Shown one piece after another: positions 12,865 to 22,900 of a DNA stretch of 64,000 nt (the stretch's first letter is position 1; each line of letters starts with the position of its first letter). This stretch comes from Diadema setosum (Eukaryota > Echinodermata > Echinoidea > Diadematoida > Diadematidae). The DNA is taken from assembly GCF_964275005.1 (NCBI RefSeq), contig NC_092705.1, positions 24,881,630 through 24,945,629 of the forward strand, in the 5' to 3' direction. The position numbers and the translations under genes are program-made. The notes beneath the pieces were generated by a model, which searched no databases, had not been told where the DNA came from, and was given only the letters and a program-made list of their open reading frames with translations.

Positions 12865-15800
12865 GGGGGGGGGGGGGGTCATTTTGATTACTAAGGACCA
12901 TGCTTGCTGATGTGTCCAATCAGAACTATTCATTATTATAGTCTGTAACAAAATTATGACCATGTTTGTTATAACAGGAGGGCATTGTACACGCTTTTGA
13001 CATTCTGCTACCTAATTGGACAAATGACCAAAATTGGGCTCAAATGGAAGGGGAGCTTCAATTTTGCTGTATGAAATATTAGTAATGATTATTAAAAAGT
13101 TATGATATAAAGGTACAAATATGTGGCTTCTCAGGAGTTGATGGCTTGATGTAACTGCTGAAGTGGCCCTGCAGTGCATTTTCACTTCATCATATATTTC
13201 ATGGTATTCTTGCTAGATTCATATAACAGATATCACTTTGTCATCAGTTATAATCCTCACAGATCTTTGTTGTTAGGTTAAGAATACCTTGTATTTTGTG
13301 CCATAGAGAAAGCTCATGAAAATTTGAATGAATGACTATATATTTTCTGTCTCTTAAAGGGGAACTGCGGACCAGTTAAAAGTTAAGTCTGAAAATGAAG
13401 AGTAAAATTCTGTAAGCGCAACAGTGAAAATCTGATCAAATGGGATCAAAATTAGGAAAGTCATGATATTGCGAAGTTTCGCTGCTCTTTGCAAAACAGT
13501 TCTTGAAGAGTTGATACGAGTGTTGTGCTTTCTCCTATTTTATTTTGTTTGTGTTTTTCATTCAAACACTGAAAGTAAATGTTGACAACAATTTCACAGC
13601 CTTACCTAAATACCTGGGCTAAAAATCCTGTCAAAACATATCATTGGAAGGATTTATGATACTACACTAATAATTTATTCCCTTCATCCTGTGCTGTGAT
13701 GATGATGAACATATCATCTGCTGCTCGGTGCTTGTTGTAAAAGATAACAATTTATTGTTTATGCACTTGGGAATGAAACTAAAACTGACTTGGACTAGAA
13801 TGAATCATCATGACATAAAGAGGGAACATTCCTATTATCAGAATAAACACCTTTTTCTCCCACTCTTTCGTCCTTGTCATATTTCCCTTTTGTCAATAAG
13901 AGTGGTAAAAGAACTGGTCTTACGAAGAAATAGGTTTGTCCCGACTAAATTCAAAAAGGAAATATTTGTGGACTATTCTACGGTGTGTGACTGTTTTGAT
14001 TTACCTATAATTAGGTTTTTAATCTTTTTTTTTTTTTTTTTTTTGGTAGAAACATGAGTCATCAAGGCAGCACTTGTTAGTAAATGGTTAATCTATGTAT
14101 AAGCACTTGCATAAAATTTCTAAATATGTCCGGCCTGACGGATTTTACCTGCATCCTAACATTTTGTATCAAAATAATCTAGTACTTTATTCATACAATA
14201 TCAAAAATAGATGGAATCAAATATGCTCTACTTCTGTTTTTTATTTCATTTTCTATTTGTGAACAAATAAAACAGACCTTTCATTCAGTCTCAAAATGTA
14301 TCTTTTTAAAGATTTGATTGAATATTATAAATAAATCAATTTGGCAATAATTTCACAAGAAATTTCCAATCTCATATTGATTAAAAATTTCATGTCAAGA
14401 TGAGCTTGCATCACATATAGTTCTTGATGTCAACATTTTATAGATCAGATATAATCGATCTGCCTTCAGGAACATTTTTTTGTCTATGATGTCCTTCATG
14501 AGTGAACTGTGCGCGCACATCTGTGCTTGAACATTGGCATGATAATGTCTGTGCTTGTGTGTTTGTGTCTGTGCGTAGGTGTGCATGTGCGTGTGGCTGC
14601 ATGTGTCTTTCTTGGGGATTACTCGTTATCTCATGAGGCAAAGACATGTGCCAAAGTTGCAGTGGTTGTTGCTATTCAACTGTTCATTGTTTGACAAGAT
14701 TGCTTTTGTCGTGAAACACTTGGCTATTTTTCAATTCAATTCAATAGTTTAGTTATTTCCATTTAAAAAAAAAAAAATGATTCAAAGCAGTACACATGTC
14801 AATTTGACTTTCACTCAACTGATTAAAGGACAGTTCATTGAACACAATATAAAATATTGAATATATGCACGAATTATATTTCTCAGTTGCCTTCAGTAAA
14901 TCTTAACTATCTTCCCTTGCCTTCACAAGTGGTGTGTGTTTACGAGTTGATTTATGAAAATGAGTCAAAACAAGATGCAATCGTAGGGCCAAGGCTCTTT
15001 TAGACTCACACACAGAACCCTATTGACAACTTCCATCTGATCCGAGTGCTGCAGGAAGTCCAGGGGTCCAGAATATCCCAAATGGCATGATGGGATACCA
15101 AGGACAGTCGTTTGCAAGAAGGCTTTGTACCTGCATAGGAATTTCAATGTACCACATACAAAATAAAGAGCACAATGTTTCACAGAGCAAATCTATTCCT
15201 GACAAATGCTCTAGACATGAAAAGTCGTGTCTACAATTTGATATTTAAGCATTATACATGTACATTCAAAAAGAAAAAGAACCAAAACAACTTCAAAGCA
15301 ACTGTAAAGATTTGTTTCTTTTTTAACCTTTACATATAATGACATGGGAGGAAAAATGGAGACAATTGAAAAAACAAGTGAACACACTCCAAGGGTAGGG
15401 GTCTATCTTTTATCAAAACTTTGTGATTTCACCAGTTTGTACAATTAATTAGTAACACAATGGAGATCAACATGAAACATTCTATGATCTAAGATTTAAA
15501 ATGCTTCCGTGGGCATTTACTCAAGCATATTTAATGGAGGTTTAAAAAAAAAAAAAAAAAAAGAATTATGCTTACGGGTACTCATCCTGAATTAAAGTGG
15601 GATATGTCCCGTGGTTCTGCAGTATAATTGCAATTTGATATTCTGTGTAATTGCTACAGGTATTGAAGATTAAATACAAAGCATTATATTCCTATTTTCA
15701 TTCCCAATTCCAAATTTAGTCATTTTAATCTTGTGTACAAAATTCTGCACATCATGCAGATAAATGAACATATCTTACTCTTATTTTCCATAATCACCCT

Positions 15801-18800
15801 GGTATTCTTTTTGAAGTTCAAAGTCACTAATAGACATCACAGCAATTAAACTATGCATGGACTGAAATGAATGAGATCACTCAGATTATCATTTGCAGAT
15901 TCTGACAGGAATGATGAAGTTGATTTGATTTTCCCTTTATAGGGATGGTACAGTACTGGTGGAGATGAGAATTGGGCTTTTAACTTTTTGCGAGATACCA
16001 AGAAAACACTTATGAAATAGTACAGAGCATACCATTCTAAGAGGAATTCAAAGTTTATTTGTTGAAAATCGGGTTTGGAATGACTGAAACATCCAAAAAC
16101 AAAGTAAAACAAAGCGATCATAAGAAAGTGTGGGTCCCACACTTTATTAGAATTGCTCTGTTTTGGATGTATCAGCCACTTCAAAACCAATTTTCATCAA
16201 ATAAACATTGAATTCCTCATGGAATTACATACTCTTTCATATTTCATAAGAGGTTTCTCATTATCTCACCAAAAACTGTTAGAAACCTCAAATTAGGTCT
16301 CAACCAAAACTATATGATCCCTTTAACTGCTTATAATTTTAAACATCTTGTATCAATTTTGTTTACCCATACTTCCGTTGTCCATACTTCCGTTGTCAAT
16401 ACTTTTTATTCATATCCCATTTCCAGCTACTGAACAGAATATCACGTTTCAAAAAAGTCCCGAAATATGACAGTCTCTTTTGAAGAGCTTCCACTTGCAC
16501 TTAAGTTTGGCATAATCAGATCATTTTAGTTTGAATCAGTCATATCAAATTTCTGATTCGACCATCCACCAGGTTTGCCACTGGGAAATTTCATGATTCC
16601 TCGAATGTCCAAGTTTTCCTTGAAAGTTTCCAGATCCTATTACTCTACCAAATAGATGACATCTGAATGTCACGGAATCTTAACTGGTGAATCGAGCATC
16701 CCGACATTTAATTTATTTATTCAATTTCATTTCTAAAAAAGGGTAGTCACATTCAGGGCCCAGGGGCCTGCTATTAAGTGAACCCTGCTATAAATATCAA
16801 ATACTGTACTGTCAAATCACATAGTACTACAACAAAAACAAAAAATAAACATGTGGAAACATTAAAGATGCAATATCTACACAGATAAAAAGTGATACAA
16901 AGATTAAAGATAACAGCGGTGAGAAATTATCAAAGGCAAGGTCAAATAAATCACAATATCAAAATGAGTTATCTCAGGACATACACCAATTGTATTATGT
17001 ATTGTATGCAAATTACACATCCAGAATCCTATAAACTTAGGAAGGATGGTTTTGTAGTGACGAGAAAGTTTGTCAATTCTTTTACTGCCATCTCTGGCAG
17101 GCTTGGGCTAATACATGTTTATCAGCGAGTGACTGCTTGTTGTAACAGTGCATTCTGCTCACACCTCAAGAGAATCTGTAAAATACTGATACAATGTATC
17201 TTATCTGCTTAACAACAAACAATGTGTCAAGAATCAACAGAAAGGGAAATCAAGGGATACTGAATTGTCACTGCTAAATCTATCTGTAGTTTTGACTTCT
17301 TAGGAGGTAATTTTGTGACATTCTATCACAATTACAACTGCCATATCAAAGCAAAATTACACATTCACAAGTGAGAGATTAGAAAATGCACCTGTTATCT
17401 TTAAGCCAAATGTGTTCAAGCAACCACCTACTTAAAAGGAATATTCAATTCAATTCTCTCTGAAACAAATACAAGATGCAGACCTTATATAGGCCTACAG
17501 AGAAAACTGCCGATAAAAAAAAAGAAAAAAAAAAAGATGTTTTTCTGTATCATTTTGGCAGTGTTTATGGACAGATTTGACAACCGAAAAGGGCAGTTCA
17601 TAATTTCATTAAAACAATATGTGCATTTAATCTATGAAATTGTATGGCTGATAGTCAACAGAAGTGTCATTTTCAGAACTGGAGAACGCAAAGGTCACTG
17701 AGGGAGGAATGAGAGCTTTATACAGGTGACTTATGTGGTTCCACGACATTAGCTCCTGCGACAATTGCTCCCATGAAATATCTGCACCCTAAGCCAAACA
17801 TAAATTCTACACACAAAGATAGTTAACCCTAAAATCTTAACCTAATCCGAACATCAAACTAAACCTAAAACCCTATCACAACCCTAACCCTAACCCCAAG
17901 TCCTTGGAGAAAATAAGACAGGAGCAAATGTTGTGTCACCAACTTATGTACATATCTCCAACCTAGCATGCTTTTATGGTATTTGATTTTACTACCCTTT
18001 CTTAATGTAACAGTTCTCATGATGTGAAAAATCAAAGATATTCAGAAAGAAAAAGGCGATTACTTGGTCATATAATTCTTCTTGAATTCAACCACAAAGT
18101 AGTCGATCGGGTTGAAAAAAAAAATATCTGAAGTAAAGATGTAAGATGTGAAAACACAGAAGAAAAACATTTAAATGTCACAACAAATTGCTAAAGATTT
18201 CAATTTTGCTTTGCCCTGAATCATATTTCAAGAACAGTTTAGATCCATATTATACCTTTGAAATTTCACCTCTGACATTGTTAGCTCTGATACTCTGACC
18301 CAAAATCACAGATCAGCACAAGCAAACCACTCTCCTCGGGCGCGCAAATATTAGTGTGCTATTTGCGGACCATTTCACCAAATTTTCAGTGGCACTGAAA
18401 CATCACACCCTCCGTTTATGACTTAAGTGCCATTTCACATCATGAGTGTTCAAGTCAGCTTTGATAAATAGCTAGTTAAATCGGACGCACAGAATGTTTA
18501 CAGAGTAGGTTTCATCAATCTCCAACCTTCCATAAGAAAGAGAATTTGTTTCATGTTTTAATTTAAATACAGCCGTAATAGAGTACCAAAATGTGATGTC
18601 ATTCCATGCCATTTATCGCCATGGAAACTGGTCCCAAACAACCTCATCTGGCCCAGGTGTTTATGCTTGCGCCTGGTTCCAACCCAAGCTATAGCAAAAG
18701 ACTGTGACATCTGATCACCTCGATACTCTATAGCCGCATACATGTAAGCAGTTGAGGTGGGGATGACATCATCACTTCAAAAGGCTCCCATTGGCCAGCA

Positions 18801-19930
18801 CATCCAACGTCACTAACTTTTCTTTTATGACGTGAAATATGCAAGAATAAGTTCAAGTCCTCATCCAGCAAATCATCGAAAGTGCTGTAAAAACCTAGCA
18901 ATGGTGACTTTCAGGGGTGAAAGGATATGCTTACTTCGGAATGAAAAAATAACAAATTAGGACACTTTTGGATACCAACCAGTGGAAGAGTCAATGAGGT
19001 GATGATATTACCGCCTTTTTTTACTTTGCATGAATACATGGTTGCGTCCAGTAACGGTATTCACTTTTTTCATGATTTCATGTAAAACTTCCAAATTTTG
19101 TTTCTGTCCCCATTTCTTTTGATGAAGCTTATACCATTCTGTTTATCCGATTCTACTCTACATCAGAGTCAACCTCAACATGCCATGGATTTGCATTCTG
19201 AAATTTTGACAATTTAAAGACAAAAGAGGCAAAAAAAAAAAAATAGAGAGACATGAAAATGATTTGGATTGAGGAGGGCTCAACAAGTTTGCTCACCCCG
19301 TTTTCCTCGGGCAAGCACAAATCAGTGGCTACTTAATATGGACCATTCAAATTAAAATGTCTGAACAGGCAAGACTTTGTTATCTCTGCTACTGCAGAGA
19401 AATACTAGTAGAAACAAACTGTTAAAAACAAGTCACAGAAAATGGTAATTCCAGAAGTTTCAGCAAAGAAAAAGACTGAATAATGTGAAGTACAGCAACC
19501 ACATCACCACTGTGATGTGTTGCATATGTATTTGGTTGTGTCACCTGCAAATAAAATGATTTAATGCAATTTTCCACAAGAAATTCTGTATATGCCAGGA
19601 TTTCTTATAAATTTCACTCACTTGAAATAAAAAGTTCAAGGTTCCTGCTCATGGTCAAACTAAATCAGTTATATCCATGCTAAACAAAATAAGATTTGTT
19701 TTTCTCTCTTTTGATTCTTTCATAAAATTGTAGGTTCGATCAAGGATTATATCTGTGGTTTACATCTTGAAATGTTTTCAGGATATTGGGCCATCATGAA
19801 AGAGTACAAGCTCTGAGACCACTCACCCAGCTTTATCCTTAGATGTTATGACGTCGGGACACTTGGGCAACGATTCCAGAAAGTCCCGCAAATTTTGGAC
19901 TTTCGGGAAAATTCTTTCCAGAATATCCAT
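1233..19930 (-). CDS. TERT: Telomerase reverse transcriptase, N-terminal two-thirds (11 exons placed, 3' end outside window)
   Basis: TERT is the catalytic protein of telomerase and adds telomere repeats from an RNA template in the nucleus. Exons, 5' to 3': 19930-19827, 15130-15010, 12146-12090, 10354-10251, 8275-8190, 7588-6956, 6660-6452, 5701-5634, 5080-3414, 2817-2747, 1370-1233. All joins have GT-AG borders and keep phase (3258 nt, 1086 codons). The order matches vertebrate TERT: TEN domain (VQNLRDFLESL; GKNVLLNGF; IGDELMMYLLENLSVF; APPSCYIQLTG), basic linker, then TRBD (TPRRL; LLNHHCPI; CPWQVYLFLRHVL; VPGELWGSTHN; DFFHWLMSEYVLPLIK). An in-frame TAA precedes the start ATG. A TEN exon of roughly 25-30 codons, phase 0 at both ends, should lie between 15,009 and 12,147 and was not found. 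The RT motifs and CTE lie beyond base 1. Exon 9 carries an exceptional insertion. Identification is very secure; comparison with other TERTs is from memory. Confidence 0.95.
2448..2595. mobile_element. Short foldback MITE (TTTCATAAAACTTGTTATCA type)
   Basis: Near-perfect inverted repeat: gggtcccatttcataaaact against ttttatgaaacagggccc, with ttatcagtgaca/tgtcactgataa inside. It sits in the TERT intron between exons 11 and 10 and resembles the element at 57,244-57,420. Confidence 0.75.
2747..2817 (-). CDS. TERT: TERT exon 10 (TRBD)
   Basis: Encodes VRQFVSLGRFERLSLHQLVA and DIK after completing a Gly codon. Matches human [22 protein letters not shown]. Acceptor gctttgttcag, donor GTGACT, ends in phase 0. 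Confidence 0.92.
3414..5080 (-). CDS. TERT: TERT exon 9 (TRBD CP and QFP motifs with a ~500-residue insertion)
   Basis: One 1667-nt exon. Its first codons, RVNITALLNHHCPITIPEG, match the human GVLLKTHCPLRAAV stretch (CP motif). Its last codons, CPWQVYLFLRHVLLTVVPGE and LWGSTHNRSAFLKG, match human [32 protein letters not shown] (QFP motif). Human TERT has fewer than 40 residues between them; here there are about 500, rich in Ser, Gln, Glu, Asp, Lys and His with no stop codon. Composition suggests disorder, and I recognise no domain. Donor is GTTAGA, slightly off consensus, but the phase joins exon 10 exactly. Confidence 0.93.
5634..5701 (-). CDS. TERT: TERT exon 8 (TRBD)
   Basis: Encodes PSRTPRRLIKVQQLVKTF and LQHH, then two bases of Arg. 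Matches human [27 protein letters not shown]. Borders tgtcatag and GTAAGT. Confidence 0.9.
6452..6660 (-). CDS. TERT: TERT exon 7 (TRBD, T-motif region)
   Basis: Starts SILAGLAASNAGAHRLTQHI, aligning with human [25 protein letters not shown]. A Gly/Lys-rich spacer ending in a lysine run (KKKKKP) follows, longer than the human one. Acceptor tcatcttatccag, donor GTGAGA, ends in phase 0. Confidence 0.9.
6956..7588 (-). CDS. TERT: TERT exon 6 (end of TEN, basic linker, start of TRBD)
   Basis: Begins GAPISTLIADVTSQE, the end of the TEN domain. A long, hydrophilic, probably disordered linker follows with basic clusters that may act as nuclear localisation signals (SLKRKRSGEEQL, KRHRCK, KKRKGRRKRKGG). 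It ends with RAFYILNACYSRMTGRDWPK, where the TRBD begins. Donor GTAAGA; the final base A starts a Ser codon (AGC) completed by exon 7. Confidence 0.9.
8190..8275 (-). CDS. TERT: TERT exon 5 (TEN domain core)
   Basis: Encodes IGDELMMYLLENLSVF then IAAPPSCYIQLT, the counterpart of human [29 protein letters not shown]. Acceptor ttccatag, donor GTGAGT. The last G starts the GGT Gly codon completed by exon 6. Confidence 0.95.
8535..8720. repeat. Degenerate minisatellite, ~32-35 bp unit
   Basis: Five or six imperfect tandem units built on gatatcatYRgaatattgact followed by gg(c/t)attgag. Lies in the TERT intron between exons 5 and 4. Confidence 0.75.
9925..10100 (-). mobile_element. tRNA-derived SINE (minus orientation)
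   Basis: On the minus strand, a B-box-like GGTTCGATTCC (10,007-10,017) lies downstream of an A-box-like GGTGGTAGTGTCGC, the spacing of a pol III tRNA promoter. No acceptor-stem folding is evident, so this is a SINE rather than a tRNA gene. Similar ~60-bp sequences flank it as direct repeats (9852-9913 and 10,158-10,226), longer than a usual target duplication. Confidence 0.55.
10251..10354 (-). CDS. TERT: TERT exon 4 (TEN domain)
   Basis: Borders gatgacag and GTGAGC. Encodes WGTGGDFQGPASG, then LPNNNSIQLRTPYWGKLLS and two bases of Arg. Matches human [21 protein letters not shown], and the split Arg codon joins exactly to IGDEL of exon 5. A TTAA-type MITE lies just 37 bp upstream in the transcript sense (10,391). 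Confidence 0.92.
10391..10859. mobile_element. MITE family II, copy 1
   Basis: Starts ttaaaggggcattcagatg and ends gggaggtctcctttaa. Body shared with 41,012-41,440 and 52,359-52,834, for example ctcaaggaccacaa, tgaggctgccatgtcatcat and gccccaactca in one orientation or the other. TTAA at both ends fits piggyBac-type MITEs. In a TERT intron. Confidence 0.8.
12090..12146 (-). CDS. TERT: TERT exon 3 (TEN domain, GKNVL motif)
   Basis: A 57-nt exon behind a strong pyrimidine tract (tctttctgtcctcaccag) and before GTAAGC. It encodes RLERQGKCGKNVLLNGFRS, matching human RLCERGAKNVLAFGF. Phase 0 on both sides. Confidence 0.88.
12147..15009 (-). other. TERT: TERT intronic interval with one unidentified exon
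   Basis: Should hide a phase-0/phase-0 TEN exon. I saw only weak candidates: a 58-codon open stretch ending at a GTGCAT donor near 12,535, and 10 codons ending MQ before GTAAAA near 14,138. Also contains a T-then-G homopolymer block (12,826-12,878), a T run (14,026-14,044), and a ~200-bp repeat (14,735-14,935) that recurs at about 58,525-58,720. Confidence 0.5.
15010..15130 (-). CDS. TERT: TERT exon 2 (TEN domain)
   Basis: Flanked by ttcctatgcag and GTGAGT, it completes a Gly codon and adds 40 codons, including GPLDFLQHSDQMEVVNRVLC. DQMEVVNRVLC aligns with the GDPAAFRALVAQCLVCV segment of human TEN. Ends in phase 0. Confidence 0.82.
15933..16326. mobile_element. MITE family I, copy 1
   Basis: About 390 bp. 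One end is (t)atagggatggtacagtactgg, the other ttggttgagacctaatt read from the minus strand. The halves partly fold on each other (ttcaaagtttatttg and caaataaac). In TERT intron 1. Four more copies are at 36,558, 39,181, 45,463 and 47,779. Confidence 0.85.
17725..17940. mobile_element. Foldback repeat carrying telomere-like CCCTAA units, copy 1
   Basis: Ends share ctcctgcgacaattgctcc and gacaggagcaaatgttgtgtcacc. The middle holds aaccctaaccctaacccc and degenerate ctaaaccctaa units. The same structure occurs inverted at 62,985-63,196. In TERT intron 1. The telomere-like units belong to the repeat, not to a chromosome end. Confidence 0.7.
19827..19930 (-). CDS. TERT: TERT exon 1 (start codon, TEN domain N-terminus)
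   Basis: Codes MDILERIFPKVQNLRDFLES and 14 more residues, then two bases of a split Gly codon before GTGAGT. VQNLRDFLESL matches the start of vertebrate TERT (VQTLEEF in fish, VLPLATFVRRL in human). The ATG follows GGAGG and is the first Met after an in-frame TAA at about 19,964. A purine-to-pyrimidine tract ending ctcgttccag just upstream (about 19,969-19,978 on plus) could be a 5'UTR intron acceptor. Confidence 0.88.
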
Positions 19931-22900
19931 CCTCCTTTCAGTTTCATTTCTGACACAGGCTTAGGTTTCTGGAACGAGAGAGAACATGTTGCAGCAAAAT
20001 CAGAGTGGTCTCCTCTTTCAAAGTACAAAGGAAGAGTCAGAACCTGCAAAGCAACAACCACCTCCGTGAATCTAGAGAGAGAGAATTCTAATCCCGATCC
20101 TTTTCAAAGAAATTCATACATGCTTGGAAGATGTGTGCAAAAGACAACAGTTTGTCAAGGAAATTTTTGTTGCTGCTGTCGATTCCTAGATGCATGATTT
20201 TTTACAGGGTCTTACTCTGTTACCAAATTTTGCATTCACTTTGTGAGAGTGGGAGGAGGTTCTCTATGAAACGTTAAAAGAAAAGGTCTTTGAAAGACGG
20301 GGAGAAGAGGAGGTGTGGCCATGGTAATGGACCTGCTTAAATGCAGAATTACTCATCAACCTCTGATTACATTTGTTTCTTGCTGCAGCGGGCATACTGG
20401 TAATTTCACTCAAACAGATATTTCAATAACTCTTTGAGAATACTAAAGTCCATTCGATGTGCAAGAAGAACAAAAAATATTGATTTCAACAGACAAATGT
20501 AGATGTTCTGCTTGCAAGGAAAACGTTCCCTGTCAATGGTTAGCTGAAAACAAACTTTCCAGATTTGCAATCCCACACGTGTGAACCTAATAACAACTTT
20601 GCTTTTCATTCTATTTTTCATCCTATTATTTATCCTGTTTTTATTGTCACTCTGCACATCGAGACCAGAATGTCAACCCTACCCATCAAGTATGTTGGAG
20701 ATTTATCTAGCAGTAGCAACATTCCAAAATCATTCATTGGTACAATGCAACAGCTCTCTATTACAAACATCTTCTTTTCAAATTTTTACCCAAAGATGAC
20801 GTTCTGTATGAGAACAAAGAGTTTCGGGATGAAGTTCAAACTACATGTACAAACACCTACATAGATAACAACAAAGCAATTGAAGCATTCTCTGTGGTTC
20901 CTTTTCATTTTGTTTACATTCTAATGGCGCCTTCTCATTGCCATAATTGCTGCAATGTGCGACATTTTTCTGAAGTATTTGGTGTTATGATACACTGCAA
21001 CTATAGGCGCTGCAGTCCTTCCTAAATCAGTATTCACAACAACTTTTATGATGCATAAATTCACAAATTCCATCCCGCCTTAAACACCAGAAGTGTTCTC
21101 CTTTTCTTTTTCATTTCTTTGCAATGTTTGTGTCATCTTCCGCTAAGGGATGATTATAAAATGTACATCATGTAATTTAGTGTCAAAATTCATTATGAAG
21201 AGGATGTTTTTCATGGTCATCGTAGGCTGAAAACAACTCAATATGTAATTTGTTAACCCTAAATCACATCATCCCTAAATGAATAATTGTCTCCCAGAGT
21301 TACTGCGAAGTTCAAAGTTTTCACCATCTTTGGCATGTTCACCTATAATGTACAAAGTGCAGTAGATGACCACTAGCATCAATGTGCAATCTGGTTTGAA
21401 TCAATCTTTGTTCAATTTCAGAAATGGAAATTTGACATTATATTCCTCGAATTTGTTTTTGTTTCATTTCACGCTTTATGCCTTTTGCAAAAACGTCACA
21501 TTTTGTTAGTACACTTGTAAATGTGCTTCGTATCACCCTACATTTTTAACACTGCATTCTGACCGCATATCAGTCGATGTACAGTAACCCAAAGTTTGTC
21601 ATGCAAAAAACACTTTCTTTCTTTTTTAAGTTTTAAGACCCTCACAACAGGTTACAAATTTGGACCAAAACGTTTAGAGCTAGTTTATAGGGTGGCAAAC
21701 ATTCTTTCTTAAGAGTTGTCTTAATCTCATTCTCAAAGTGATCCCCTGCATTATATACCATGTATACAAACCTTCATTCAAAGTACAAAGTTTGAAGGTG
21801 ACCTGGTATTCATGTATGGCAAATAAAGAATTTGCAGAATATCATGTACATTGTAATACAATTGACAGATTGGCATGTGATACAAGTACAGTCACTACTA
21901 AATATTCCTTCACTGGATTTACCCTTTTTCTGACTACTGTATATTCATGTCTTGCACTTCAGCAAAACAAAAATTTGTTTCAACATCTTCCATCACAGCC
22001 TGGGAAATCCTTTGTCATGGATTTGCAATTATCTCATAATTTTTGGGTTCAAAATCTGTTGATAGCCTGGTAACAAGTTATTGCAACATTTACGTGATAG
22101 AGACAAGTGGCTTGAATTAAAGTAGACAAGTTCACCTTTCTTTCCATCTGTGTTCATATTGAAACATTGTTATGGGTACCAACCCACATAAATTGCAGTT
22201 AGATATGTCTAGTTGTTGTCTTCAACGACTACAGTAAAAGCAGATGAAATGAATGGTAGCAGTTTCATCCAAATCGGACCTAAAATAAGGTGTTATGGAA
22301 GTTTAAAAGTTTCCTTTGTTTTCCCGAAACGCTACGATCAGAAACAGACGTGGGTCTGTGCAAACCAGGTGTGGCGATGACGTCAGCTCTTCCCAAGTCG
22401 GACATTGACCTACACACAAATCTTCACTTAATTTCTTTTGACACACAATGAAAACAGAAAAGCTTGAATCCTTACATCAAATTGTTTTGCTGTAGCCTTT
22501 AATGACTTTTTAGGGACCAGAGTGGTAGGCGGTGAATCACTGAGCTGAAACATGTCTTGTTTTACTATTATTCTCACAAACCAATGGCAGAGTTTTGAGT
22601 TGATGACATCAGTACAAGGTAGCTCAACTAATTTGCATGCATAGGTTTGCAGCCAAATCACTGCCAAGAAAACATGGCAAATTTTTTTCACACAACTAAT
22701 GGGAGAGTTTCGAGTCGATGACAACAGTAGCTCAACTAATTTGCATAAATAGTGTTTGCGACTAAATCACTGCCATGAAAACAAGGGAAACTTAATTTTA
22801 TGATAACTTTCATATTCTATGAGAGATTTTGATGAAACTATAACATTCTGTTCATGTAATCTGGCTCCATTACGGAAATCAACTTGAACCAACATTCAAC

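Larger units (their letters stand above)
15131..19826 (-). other. TERT: TERT intron 1
   Basis: The longest TERT intron recognised. It holds MITE family I copy 1, the CCCTAA foldback and short A/T tracts. No other coding signal supported. Confidence 0.7.

Noticed and set aside
14395-14647. Minus-strand ORFs rich in His/Gln/Thr as the missing TERT exon
   Set aside because: They come from a tgtgtgcgtg-type tract. No match to TEN sequence, and the phase does not fit the neighbouring exons.
17860-17905. Interstitial telomere or chromosome-end fusion
   Set aside because: The CCCTAA units lie inside a dispersed foldback element with a second copy at 63 kb.
20565-20864. 99-codon plus-strand ORF beginning MQSHTCEPNNN
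   Set aside because: No domain, no splice sites, no promoter and biased composition; length is expected by chance in AT-rich DNA.
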